Of a DNA stretch of 64,000 bases, positions 44,818 to 53,681 are shown one piece after another (the first letter of the stretch is position 1; each line of letters opens with the position of its first letter). A program made the position numbers and the translations under genes. The notes beneath the pieces were generated by a model. It ran no database searches. It saw only the letters and a list, made by a program, of their open reading frames with translations, and had not been told where the DNA came from. The DNA is from UBA6926 sp045562535 (GTDB taxonomy: Bacteria; Chloroflexota; Dehalococcoidia; UBA6926): contig JBJKVP010000001.1 of NCBI GenBank assembly GCA_045562535.1, forward strand, positions 33,732 to 97,731, in the 5' to 3' direction.

Positions 44818-47064
44818 ATGGCTATATATCGTTACGGGCGCTGGGATGATTCACAGGAACCTTTTCCGCCATCAGTCGATGATTTGATGGATTCTTTAAG
44901 TGATGATCTTAGTAAACATGGCGATGTAAAAACTTCGTTAAGAAGATTAAATCAAAAAGGGTTTGAAACTCCGGATGGATCCAACGTTGAGGGCCTAAGA
45001 AGCATGCTGGAAAAGCTTCGAGAAAAACACAAAGATATTGTTGACAAATATGATCTCAATTCAGTTATGCAGGGAATACGAGAGAAACTCAAAGAGATAA
45101 AGGAACTCGAAGAAACCACTCTAGAATCAAGGCTCCAAGAAGCAAAAGATGCGCTCGCATCAAACACAACTAAAGAGCCCAAAGAATTTGGGAATGAAAA
45201 AAGTCCAAATTCAACAGATACGTCAAATACAAATAATAAAGACCAAATTGAATCCTCAGAAAAGGAACTTGCAGAATTTCTGAAGGAACTAGAAAACCAA
45301 ATATCAGAAGCTCATTCGGAAAATAATGACACTAATAATATGGATTCATCCGAGCAAACAAATCAATCGAGCACATCCAAAAGCAAAGAAACTATAGACC
45401 CATCATCTGCCTCAGCTTTGGAAAACATCGCAAACAAAAAACTAGATTTCCTCGATAATCTGCCAGCAGACCCAAGCGGGACAATTCAAGAATTAACTAA
45501 CTACGATTTTATGGACGATAGTGCTAGAGATAAATTTAATGAGCTCCTAGATTCACTGAAAAATCAAGCCATGCAATCTTACGCTAATAATATGATGGAT
45601 CAACTAAACGATACATCTCAACAAGATGTAGAAAATACCAAAGATATGCTACACGATTTGAATGATATGTTACGTGATCTCAAGCGAACTGGAGAAACTC
45701 CAAAATTTGACGAATTCATGGAAAAATGGGGTGGTGGATTTGGAGATGACCCCCCACAAAATCTAGACGAACTGCTTGAGAAGATGGCTGACCAAATGTC
45801 ACAAATGCAATCTCTAATGAACAATCTTTCACCTGAAATGGCAAAGGAATTACAAGAGGCCCTTGATGCAGCAATGGGAGATCCAGAATTATCTCAAGAA
45901 CTTGCTGATTTTTCCCAACTTATGAATGAACTAAAACCTGAATTAATGGGAACTCAGAATTATCCTTTTTCTGGGGAAGAATCACTTTCTCTTGAAGAAG
46001 CAATGAAAATTATGGAAGAGCTCCAAAGAATTGAGGAAAGCCAAATTCAAATGGAAACAGCACAAAAAACTGGAGACTTAGATGCTGTTAACGAAGAAAG
46101 ACTCGCAGAGCTTTTAGGAGAAGCCACTAGGAAAGACTTCGAGACACTCAAAGATTTACAAAAAGAACTGGAGGAATCAGGCTTTATTAAACAGAATGGC
46201 GACAAATTGGAGCTCACACCAAAGGGCATCAGAAAAATTGGAGAAAAGGCTTTAAGAGATATCTTCTCAAAACTTAGCAGTGCCAGTATCGGCTCTCATG
46301 AAACACATAAAATAGGTTTAATGGGAGAACATTCAGAAGAAAATACCAAAAATTACGAATTTGGAGATCAGTTTAACGTCCACATGGTACGAACTGTGAA
46401 AAACGCAATCTTCAGAAATGGATCTGGCGTTCCCGTAACAATACATCCTGACGATTTTGAGGTCTATCAAGAAGAACAATTGACTCAAGCAAGTACAGTT
46501 ATACTTTTAGATCAAAGTAGATCAATGGCAATCAGTGGTAGTTTTGAAGCAGCAAAAAAAATGGCTCTAGCATTGCATACCCTCATCAAAATGCAGTTCC
46601 CAAGAGATAACCTATATGTAGTAGGATTTGCCGACTATGCCTGGGAACTAAAAGGTCAAGATTTAGTAAAAGCAACTTGGGGAGGATACTCTCCAGGTAC
46701 AAACATGCAACACGCACTTATGTTATCAAGAAAATTACTGAATAAACATAGAACCGGGACAAGGCAAGTGCTAATGGTCACAGATGGCGAACCGACCGCT
46801 CATTTTGAGGGCGGTGCGCCGTATTTCTCTTATCCTCCTAGCCCCAGAACTTTAGATATGACTTTAAGGGAAGTAAAAAGATGTACCGGGGAAGGGATCA
46901 TAATTAATGTCTTTATGCTAGAGATGGCTTATTACTTGGTAAATTTTGTAAGACAAATGACAAAATTGAACCGAGGTAGGGCATTCTTCACTCAACCTGA
47001 TAAGTTAGGCGAATATGTTCTTGTAGATTACTTAAATAACAAAAAGAATCAGCACGTACGGTAA
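44818..47064 (+). CDS. Large VWA-domain protein with acidic helical region
   Basis: A 748-residue cytoplasmic protein without signal peptide. Residues 1-110 are mixed, 110-220 highly polar and Ser/Asn/Glu-rich (linker), and 220-470 strongly charged and Met/Leu-rich with helical character. A C-terminal von Willebrand A domain starts near 558: ILLDQSRSMA gives the MIDAS residues D565, S567 and S569, and LMVTDGEPT the distal Asp. Such proteins usually work with a MoxR or ChlI-type AAA ATPase; none is adjacent. GGAAGG precedes the ATG. Function unknown. Confidence 0.85.
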   Translation: MAIYRYGRWDDSQEPFPPSVDDLMDSLSDDLSKHGDVKTSLRRLNQKGFETPDGSNVEGLRSMLEKLREKHKDIVDKYDLNSVMQGIREKLKEIKELEETTLESRLQEAKDALASNTTKEPKEFGNEKSPNSTDTSNTNNKDQIESSEKELAEFLKELENQISEAHSENNDTNNMDSSEQTNQSSTSKSKETIDPSSASALENIANKKLDFLDNLPADPSGTIQELTNYDFMDDSARDKFNELLDSLKNQAMQSYANNMMDQLNDTSQQDVENTKDMLHDLNDMLRDLKRTGETPKFDEFMEKWGGGFGDDPPQNLDELLEKMADQMSQMQSLMNNLSPEMAKELQEALDAAMGDPELSQELADFSQLMNELKPELMGTQNYPFSGEESLSLEEAMKIMEELQRIEESQIQMETAQKTGDLDAVNEERLAELLGEATRKDFETLKDLQKELEESGFIKQNGDKLELTPKGIRKIGEKALRDIFSKLSSASIGSHETHKIGLMGEHSEENTKNYEFGDQFNVHMVRTVKNAIFRNGSGVPVTIHPDDFEVYQEEQLTQASTVILLDQSRSMAISGSFEAAKKMALALHTLIKMQFPRDNLYVVGFADYAWELKGQDLVKATWGGYSPGTNMQHALMLSRKLLNKHRTGTRQVLMVTDGEPTAHFEGGAPYFSYPPSPRTLDMTLREVKRCTGEGIIINVFMLEMAYYLVNFVRQMTKLNRGRAFFTQPDKLGEYVLVDYLNNKKNQHVR

Positions 47065-47080
47065 ATTCAATAATCTCCTC

Positions 47081-48649
47081 TTGAATACTGAAAAATCGCA
47101 CTCTGAAACAATCTATATAAATGGGCCCTTAGTCAGTCCTCCCAAACATTTGGAATATGCTGATGCCTTTTCTGTAACTGATGGAAAATTCGATAAAATT
47201 GGCCAAACACCTGAGATTAGATTGTTAGCCAAGAGTGACACCAAGATTGTAGATCTGATGGGACATTCAGTAATTCCTGGGCTGACAGACTCGCATTTCC
47301 ATCACATTTATTTTGGTTTAGCGGATTCTTGGATAAACCTAACAAATATTAAAAAAATTGAAGAGGTAGTTCAAATACTAGTGGCAAATCTGAGCCGAAT
47401 CCCACCAGGTAATTGGATTTACGCCAGGGGATTAGATCAATCTATTTTTAATGATCATACAAAGAATAATATTGTGGAACGATTGAAGGTGATGAGCAAA
47501 AATCACCCTTTAATACTAAGTAGGTCCGATGGCCATGGTTGCATAGTCAATTCTGTGGCATTAAATAAAGTGGGAATAAACAGAACCACCGAAAATCCTG
47601 AAGGGGGAACCATAGAAAAAGATCAAGGAGGCGACCCCACAGGTAGACTATTTGAATCTGCCCTTTACGGCCCTTGGAATCTGATGATGCAAGACTTAAC
47701 TAGTAAAGAGTTTGAAAACGCAATTATGAAGAGTAGCGAGCGCCTCCTTCAGGAAGGTGTAACATCTAGCCATGCTATTCTGCTTGAAAACATAACTAAG
47801 GAAGTTATAGAGTTAAAAAAATTAGATGACTTAAATACACTGCCTGTAAGAGTATATGGGATTATCTCAGAAGAATTCATTGATGAAATAGATCCTGATT
47901 TACTCAATCAAAACGGCAAATCCCTAAAAATAGGAGGTGCAAAACTTTTTAGTGATGGAACATTGCGTGAAAGAACGGCAAGTCTTACTAAACCATATAA
48001 CGACTCTCCTCACATATTAGGTAATACTTCACTAGACTCAAATAGTTTAAATACGAAATTACTAAGGATAAAAGCAAAGCATCTTCAACCAGTTATTCAT
48101 GCGATAGGAGATAACGCGATTGATCAAGTATTAAATAGCTTTGATGAAATTTATACTAAACAAGAATTAATTCGATACAGACCTAGAATCGAACATGCGT
48201 CAGTGTTATCTCCGAATTTAATTAAACGAATAAAGAATATGGAAATAACTCTATCTTTACAAAAACGTTCAGTTAAGCTGGAGCAACGAAGACTAGGTAA
48301 CAATCGACTCCGATGGAATAACCCTTGGAACTATTTAATGGATCAAAATATAAAATTGATAGTAGGATCAGATGCACCGTTTATACAGTCCAATCCGGGC
48401 CCAATACAAGCGATAATAGAACCCATCTATCAAGGCATAGATCCAGAAGTTGTAATAAACAAATTGTCTATGGAATCTGCTATTGCTTCGTTTTCTGAAA
48501 TGACTAATGGATCAATTGATAACCAGAAGAATGCAGACTTTACAGTCTTATCTGATGATCCTAAGACATTACCTAAAGACAGATTAGGCGACCTTAGACC
48601 GATAATGACCGTTGTCGGAGGAATTATAAAATGGGAATCATCTAATTGA
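47081..48649 (+). CDS. YtcJ-like amidohydrolase
   Basis: A 522-residue metal-dependent hydrolase starting at TTG; no ribosome site is visible, so the start is uncertain by some codons. VIPGLTDSHFHHIYFGLA gives the H-x-H ligands and SRSDGHGCIVNSVAL is typical of YtcJ. GGAKLFSDGTLRERTA, IHAIGDNAIDQVL (His), RIEHASVLS (His) and IVGSDAPF (Asp) fill the rest of the site. Relatives act on amides, N-formyl compounds or cyclic ureas. It follows the VWA gene by 16 bases. Confidence 0.86.
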   Translation: MNTEKSHSETIYINGPLVSPPKHLEYADAFSVTDGKFDKIGQTPEIRLLAKSDTKIVDLMGHSVIPGLTDSHFHHIYFGLADSWINLTNIKKIEEVVQILVANLSRIPPGNWIYARGLDQSIFNDHTKNNIVERLKVMSKNHPLILSRSDGHGCIVNSVALNKVGINRTTENPEGGTIEKDQGGDPTGRLFESALYGPWNLMMQDLTSKEFENAIMKSSERLLQEGVTSSHAILLENITKEVIELKKLDDLNTLPVRVYGIISEEFIDEIDPDLLNQNGKSLKIGGAKLFSDGTLRERTASLTKPYNDSPHILGNTSLDSNSLNTKLLRIKAKHLQPVIHAIGDNAIDQVLNSFDEIYTKQELIRYRPRIEHASVLSPNLIKRIKNMEITLSLQKRSVKLEQRRLGNNRLRWNNPWNYLMDQNIKLIVGSDAPFIQSNPGPIQAIIEPIYQGIDPEVVINKLSMESAIASFSEMTNGSIDNQKNADFTVLSDDPKTLPKDRLGDLRPIMTVVGGIIKWESSN

Positions 48650-48701
48650 ATTAACATGAATTTATTAGTAATTAAATAAAAAATCATATAGGTTATTGTT
48701 G

Positions 48702-49502
48702 ATGAGTGACCGCGACTATAATAAGCAGATTCAAATAGCTTTACAAAAAGCTGGGGATTTAGTATCTGAGCTGGAAAACAGCACAATGTATATAAAACAT
48801 AAAGGTGATGGGCCTGTTACAGAAATGGATCATAAGCTCAATCAACTACTCTATGATGAACTTTTCGTTAAAGAGGAAGGATGGTTATCAGAGGAATCAA
48901 ACGATGATTTGTCTAGGTTATCGAAATCAAATGTATGGATTATTGACCCAATAGATGGCACTCACCAGTTTATTAAAGGCGTAGCCGAATGGGCTATATC
49001 TGTCGCGCTATCTAAAAACGGACAGATCATAGAAGCCGGCATGCTAAACCCGTGGGCTGACCAATTATTTCTGTTAAATCAAAGAGGATCTGTAGAACTA
49101 AATGGAACCGAAGTCTCCGTAACAGATAAATTAGACCTTTCAGATGTAATAGTTTTAACATCAAGAGGAGAAATTAGATGGGGGAATTGGAATAAATTCC
49201 AAAACTCTACATTCCAAATAAAAACAATGGGGTCAATAGCATATAGATTAGGATTAGTTGCGTCGGGTATTGCCGATGCAACTGTGAGCCTTGAACCAAA
49301 AAACGAGTGGGACGTTGCAGCTGGAGCATATTTGGTAGAAAAATCAGGTGGGATCGTATCGGATCTTAAAGGTAACAAGATAAATTTCAACAACAAAAAC
49401 ACTTTATTAGATGGAATAATTGCCGCAGGACCAATAACGCATCAAAGACTACTAAATATAATTACTAGCAAATCATCCGATATTTGGCTACCAAATCACT
49501 AG
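48702..49502 (+). CDS. Inositol monophosphatase-family phosphatase
   Basis: A 266-residue Mg-dependent phosphatase. WIIDPIDGTHQFIKG is the metal-binding D-P-I-D-G-T motif, VTEMDHKLNQ and WLSEES give the first acidic ligands, and EWDVAAGAYLVEKSGG is the C-terminal motif. Family members include inositol, histidinol and 3'(2'),5'-bisphosphate phosphatases; which one is not decided. I choose ATG 48702; the two TTG codons just before it are too close to the AGG at 48690. Confidence 0.87.
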   Translation: MSDRDYNKQIQIALQKAGDLVSELENSTMYIKHKGDGPVTEMDHKLNQLLYDELFVKEEGWLSEESNDDLSRLSKSNVWIIDPIDGTHQFIKGVAEWAISVALSKNGQIIEAGMLNPWADQLFLLNQRGSVELNGTEVSVTDKLDLSDVIVLTSRGEIRWGNWNKFQNSTFQIKTMGSIAYRLGLVASGIADATVSLEPKNEWDVAAGAYLVEKSGGIVSDLKGNKINFNNKNTLLDGIIAAGPITHQRLLNIITSKSSDIWLPNH

Positions 49503-49517
49503 AGTTTTTTTATAAAG

Positions 49518-50537
49518 TCAGGAATTGTTAACTGAAGTCTCCCCCAAAATCGAAGCCCCTCCCGGTAAAGTCATATCAGATCCAATAACGCTATCTCTTA
49601 CAATTGACCCTGCTCCAACATCAACGTTGTCCCACAAAACTGAATTTTCTACAACAGCAGTCTCTCTAACAACACAGCGTGCCCCTAAAGATAACGGTCC
49701 GACCAACTTGGCATTCGCTTCTATCCTGGTCTCATCGCCTAGAATTATAGATCCTTCTAGTATCGCACTAGGATCCACGTGGGTATTAAGCCCTTTAAGC
49801 GGGGAAGCATACGCAGTATAAGGGGCTTGGCCATTTAAAAGATCTCTATGTAGTGAAAGATAATTTTGAATAGTCCCCATATCGTTAAAATAGCCTGACC
49901 ATTTATGAGTATTCAGTTGAATTCCTGACATTAAAACTTTGGGAAATAGATCAGTTTCAAACATCGAAAACCCTTCTGAAACAAACCTCATTACCTCTGG
50001 CTCAAGGACATAAACACCTGAATTTATTAAGTTAGATCGGAAATTTGGGCCTTGAGGTTTTTCGATGAATTGAGTAACAAAACCTTCTCCATCGGTTACT
50101 ACTAAACCATAAGCAGATGGGTCTTCGACTTCATGTACAGCTAAAGTACCATACTCTCGATTCTCAATATGGTGTTCAATCAACGCTTTGTAGTCGATTT
50201 GGGTCGTAACATCACCGTTTAATACCAAAAAAGTTTCATCTAATTCCGGCAACAAAGATCGAACCGCACCAGAGGTACCTAGTGGCTCTTCTTCTATATA
50301 GTATTCAAGATGGAGACCCATATTTTCCCCAATACCGAAATGTTCTATTATCGGATCGGGTCGGTAACCTAAAGCAAGAAAAGCTCTTTCTACACCGGCG
50401 GCAGCTAGAGCCAACAACGTATATTCTAAGAAAGGTCTGTTAAGAACAGGTAACATAGGTTTTGGCAATTTTTCGGTCAGAGGGCGTAAACGAGTACCTT
50501 CTCCACCTGCAAGAATCACCGCTGTTAAATGTCCCAT
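49518..50537 (-). CDS. Sugar-1-phosphate nucleotidyltransferase with beta-helix C-terminus
   Basis: A 339-residue protein. LAGGEGTRLRPLTEKLPKP is the nucleotide-binding signature with its catalytic Lys, and FLVLNGDVTTQID supplies a metal Asp. GTSGAVRSL and FIEKPQGPNF are the substrate loops. The last 100 residues are hexapeptide repeats. It is of the mannose-1-phosphate guanylyltransferase/ RfbA-like group (GDP- or dTDP-sugar formation). It could feed GDP-sugars to the polysaccharide locus, but sits downstream of metK after 42 bases. Confidence 0.88.
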   Translation of the reverse strand: MGHLTAVILAGGEGTRLRPLTEKLPKPMLPVLNRPFLEYTLLALAAAGVERAFLALGYRPDPIIEHFGIGENMGLHLEYYIEEEPLGTSGAVRSLLPELDETFLVLNGDVTTQIDYKALIEHHIENREYGTLAVHEVEDPSAYGLVVTDGEGFVTQFIEKPQGPNFRSNLINSGVYVLEPEVMRFVSEGFSMFETDLFPKVLMSGIQLNTHKWSGYFNDMGTIQNYLSLHRDLLNGQAPYTAYASPLKGLNTHVDPSAILEGSIILGDETRIEANAKLVGPLSLGARCVVRETAVVENSVLWDNVDVGAGSIVRDSVIGSDMTLPGGASILGETSVNNS

Positions 50538-50579
50538 AAAATATCCTCTAATAAATCACTTTTTGAAAACCTATAAATT

Positions 50580-51785
50580 TTAGTCAGACTGCCTTCTTAG
50601 TATGTCAGCTTTATCAAGTTTCTCCCATGGAAGGGTTAAATCTTCTCTTCCAAAATGGCCGTATGCAGCTAATTGCTTGTATATAGGGCGCCGCAAATCT
50701 AAATCTCTAATTATTGCGCCAGGTCGAAGATCAAAATTCTCTTGGACCAACCTTTTAATTTTATCTATATGTATAGTCTCCGTCCCATAGGTTTCTATCT
50801 CAACAGATACTGGAGTGCTCATTCCTATTACATATGCGATCCTAACCTCACATCTATCTGCAAGGCCAGCTGATACGATATTTTTTGCAACATACCGAGC
50901 CGCATACGCGCCCGATCTATCTACTTTTGTTGGATCTTTCCCAGAGAAAGCTCCTCCTCCATGTTTGTATCCTGGGCCATAGGAATCAACAATGATTTTT
51001 CTTCCAGTTAATCCCGCATCACCCATAGGGCCGCCAACTACAAATCGACCGGAAGCATTTATATGATATTTCGTCTGAGCATCTAGTAAACTACTTGGAA
51101 TAGATTCAGTTATCAAAAGCTTGATTAAATCAGTTTCAATCTTTTGTCTCGATACTTCTGGATCATGTTGCGCCGCAATAGTTACACTATCAACTCTTTT
51201 GGGCTTACCATCTTCGTATTCAACCACTACCTGAGATTTCCCATCCGGCCTTAAGTATGGCAACACCCCATTTTTTCTAAGCCCGGCCAAATCTCTAGTA
51301 AGCTGATGTGCTAAAAATATGGGAAGCGGCATTAGGTTATCTGTCTCATTACAAGCGTAACCCACCATAATGCCTTGGTCTCCAGCTCCAACCATGTCGA
51401 TTTCTCTGGAATCAACAGACTCTCGTGCCTCTACAGGTATATCTACCCCAGCGGCGATATCTGGAGATTGCTCCGTAATCGCAACCATCACTCCACATGT
51501 CTTATAATCAAATCCATATTCATTATCGCTGTACCCTACATCTCTTACAGTGTTTCGTACGATTTTAGGTATATCAACGTAACAGCTGGTCGTTATCTCC
51601 CCTACTATAATTATAAGTCCTGTCGTTGCTACAGTTTCGCAGGCCACGCGACCAAGCGGGTCTTCTGCTAAGATAGCATCTAATATAGCGTCAGATATCT
51701 GATCACATAATTTGTCTGGGTGCCCTTCTGTTACTGATTCTGCCGTTTGTAAATAAGAATGACCGCTAAGTTCAAGGCTCGCCAT
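50580..51785 (-). CDS. metK: S-adenosylmethionine synthetase
   Basis: A 401-residue enzyme making SAM from methionine and ATP. TAESVTEGHPDKLCDQISDA, GAGDQGIMVGYA, GPMGDAGLTGRKIIVDSYG and GGGAFSGKDPTKVDRS are the MetK signatures, including the P-loop-like GGGAFSGKD. Full length. It lies 35 bases downstream of a thioesterase gene that follows ahcY, forming a methyl-cycle cluster. No SAM riboswitch fold was recognised in the short spacers. Confidence 0.97.
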   Translation of the reverse strand: MASLELSGHSYLQTAESVTEGHPDKLCDQISDAILDAILAEDPLGRVACETVATTGLIIIVGEITTSCYVDIPKIVRNTVRDVGYSDNEYGFDYKTCGVMVAITEQSPDIAAGVDIPVEARESVDSREIDMVGAGDQGIMVGYACNETDNLMPLPIFLAHQLTRDLAGLRKNGVLPYLRPDGKSQVVVEYEDGKPKRVDSVTIAAQHDPEVSRQKIETDLIKLLITESIPSSLLDAQTKYHINASGRFVVGGPMGDAGLTGRKIIVDSYGPGYKHGGGAFSGKDPTKVDRSGAYAARYVAKNIVSAGLADRCEVRIAYVIGMSTPVSVEIETYGTETIHIDKIKRLVQENFDLRPGAIIRDLDLRRPIYKQLAAYGHFGREDLTLPWEKLDKADILRRQSD

Positions 51786-51820
51786 AATTAGTTCTCCCTT
51801 TTCGTAAAATACGTATCCAT

Positions 51821-52330
51821 TTATTCTTTATGGTCGACGATCCCATATTTTATCTTTTGGTGCTCAGGTAATATCATAAGAGTTACTGAAGCCACCGCCA
51901 GTTGTTCACCCTCTAGTGTTAATATTTCAGTTTTTATATCCATGATTTTCCGTTTAATATTTTGAAGCGTGCCTTTTACTTTTACTGGATCTAATAAGCT
52001 AACCGGCTGTTTAAATTTGACGTTTAGTCTTGCTGTTACAGCGTGTATATTTTGGATATACGCAACATAGGCAGCTGCTTCATCTAACAGAGTAGCAACG
52101 ACACCTCCATGTAATGCCTCTGGCCAACCTTGTAAATTATCTCGAGGAGTAAAAATTGCTTCTACTTGTTCCTTATCGTTTCCCAGCATATAAAATTCTA
52201 AATTTAAACCACCTTCATTACGTGGCCCACAAGCATAACATCCACCATAAATAGTTTCTTCTTCTTCAGAAACAAAATCACGAATTGGAATTTTTTTTTC
52301 GCTCGAATTCAAATCAATATCCTTAACCAT
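51821..52330 (-). CDS. PaaI-like hotdog thioesterase
   Basis: A 169-residue hotdog-fold protein. GGCYACGPRNEGGLNLEF is an N-terminal block seen in PaaI/4HBT-like thioesterases. ALHGGVVATLLDEAAAYVAY is the catalytic helix region with the His-Gly-Gly and the acidic Asp-Glu. TARLNVKFKQPVSLLDPVKV follows. It should hydrolyse an acyl-CoA. Its insertion between ahcY and metK (nine bases after ahcY) has no obvious metabolic reason. Confidence 0.85.
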   Translation of the reverse strand: MVKDIDLNSSEKKIPIRDFVSEEEETIYGGCYACGPRNEGGLNLEFYMLGNDKEQVEAIFTPRDNLQGWPEALHGGVVATLLDEAAAYVAYIQNIHAVTARLNVKFKQPVSLLDPVKVKGTLQNIKRKIMDIKTEILTLEGEQLAVASVTLMILPEHQKIKYGIVDHKE

Positions 52331-52339
52331 TATTCTTAT

Positions 52340-53608
52340 CTAGGTCCCTATATCCCAGCTGCTCAAATACCGCTTTTGTTCTTCTGTAGGTGCATCTATA
52401 AAGATACCTTCTGACTCTAATTTTAACCGAGCTACTTGTTTATCTAAAGACTGGGGTAAATCATAAACAACGGGTTCGGTTGGAGGAGTTTTCGACAAAA
52501 ATTCTGCAGCTAACGCTTGATCTGCGAAAGAAAGATCCATTACTGCTGAAGGATGCCCTTCTGCAGCGGCAAGATTAATTAACCGCCCTTCAGCCAATAG
52601 AAACAATTTTCTCCCATCTTTCATCGTGTACTCTTCAACATAGTCTCTAATGGCCCGAACAGAAATACTGTCTTCTTTTATCGCCGGTATATCAATCTCA
52701 ACGTTAAAATGGCCAGCATTCGCTAGAATAGCGCCATCTTTTACCTTGGGTAAGTGGTCCTTACCAATAGCGTTAATATCACCTGTTACGGTTATCAAAA
52801 CATCGGCAACAGGTGCGGCATCTACTAAGCTCATAACCGTATGTCCATCCATATATGCTTCCAGAGCTCGTACTGGATCAAATTCAGTTACTATTACCCG
52901 AGCTCCCATTCCTTTGGATCTCATTGCAACACCACGCCCGCACCAACCATACCCAACGACAACAACAGTTTTACCAGCCCATAAGATATTAGTAGCCCGA
53001 GTGATACCATCCAAAACACTTTGACCTGTGCCATAACGATTATCAAAAAGGTGCTTCGTATCTGCGTCATTGACGGCAATTACTGGATATTGTAATTTAC
53101 CTTCCTTTGCCAAGCTTTTTAATCTGATAATCCCAGTTGTGGTTTCTTCGCTGCCCCCTAGTATATTTGCGACTAGATCGGGCCGTTCACTGTGAACTAA
53201 TGCAACCAAGTCAGCGCCGTCATCCATTGTAATCGTGGGGTTCATATCCAATGCTCTATTTAAATGTTGGTAATACGTATCTGTATCTTCACCATTTTTC
53301 GCAAAGACTGGAATATTATATTTTTTGACCAACGCTGCCGCTACATCATCTTGAGTGGATATCGGATTTGATGCACACAAAAAGACTTCAGCACCACCAT
53401 TATTCAAAGCAATAGCAAGATTAGCAGTTTCAGACGTAACATGTAGACATGCTGCTATTTTCTGCCCTTTGAGGGGTTTTTCTTTTTTAAAACGCTCGTT
53501 GATTAAATTCAGAACAGGCATATCACGCCCAGCCCATTCAATTCTATTTAGCCCTTGATCAGCCAAATCAATGTCCGAAATATCATACTCAGTGGGTCTT
53601 AATTGCAT
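52340..53608 (-). CDS. ahcY: Adenosylhomocysteinase
   Basis: A 422-residue enzyme that splits S-adenosylhomocysteine into adenosine and homocysteine. AACLHVTSETANLAIALNNG, CASNPISTQDDVAAAL and VAVNDADTKHLFDNRYGTGQ hold the substrate site, and VVVGYGWCGRGVAMRSKG is the NAD-binding motif. The short length (no 40-residue insert) matches archaeal and Thermotoga-type enzymes. With metK two genes downstream it recycles the methyl donor. Confidence 0.96.
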   Translation of the reverse strand: MQLRPTEYDISDIDLADQGLNRIEWAGRDMPVLNLINERFKKEKPLKGQKIAACLHVTSETANLAIALNNGGAEVFLCASNPISTQDDVAAALVKKYNIPVFAKNGEDTDTYYQHLNRALDMNPTITMDDGADLVALVHSERPDLVANILGGSEETTTGIIRLKSLAKEGKLQYPVIAVNDADTKHLFDNRYGTGQSVLDGITRATNILWAGKTVVVVGYGWCGRGVAMRSKGMGARVIVTEFDPVRALEAYMDGHTVMSLVDAAPVADVLITVTGDINAIGKDHLPKVKDGAILANAGHFNVEIDIPAIKEDSISVRAIRDYVEEYTMKDGRKLFLLAEGRLINLAAAEGHPSAVMDLSFADQALAAEFLSKTPPTEPVVYDLPQSLDKQVARLKLESEGIFIDAPTEEQKRYLSSWDIGT

Positions 53609-53681
53609 CTATGCTCCTTACTGCATTTAATGACAAATATTGATTATCGATATTAATTGTAGCGTTAGATAATCAAATACT

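Noticed and set aside
53609..53681. Possible SAM or SAH riboswitch before ahcY
   Set aside because: The 73-base spacer shows no conserved riboswitch core or stems.
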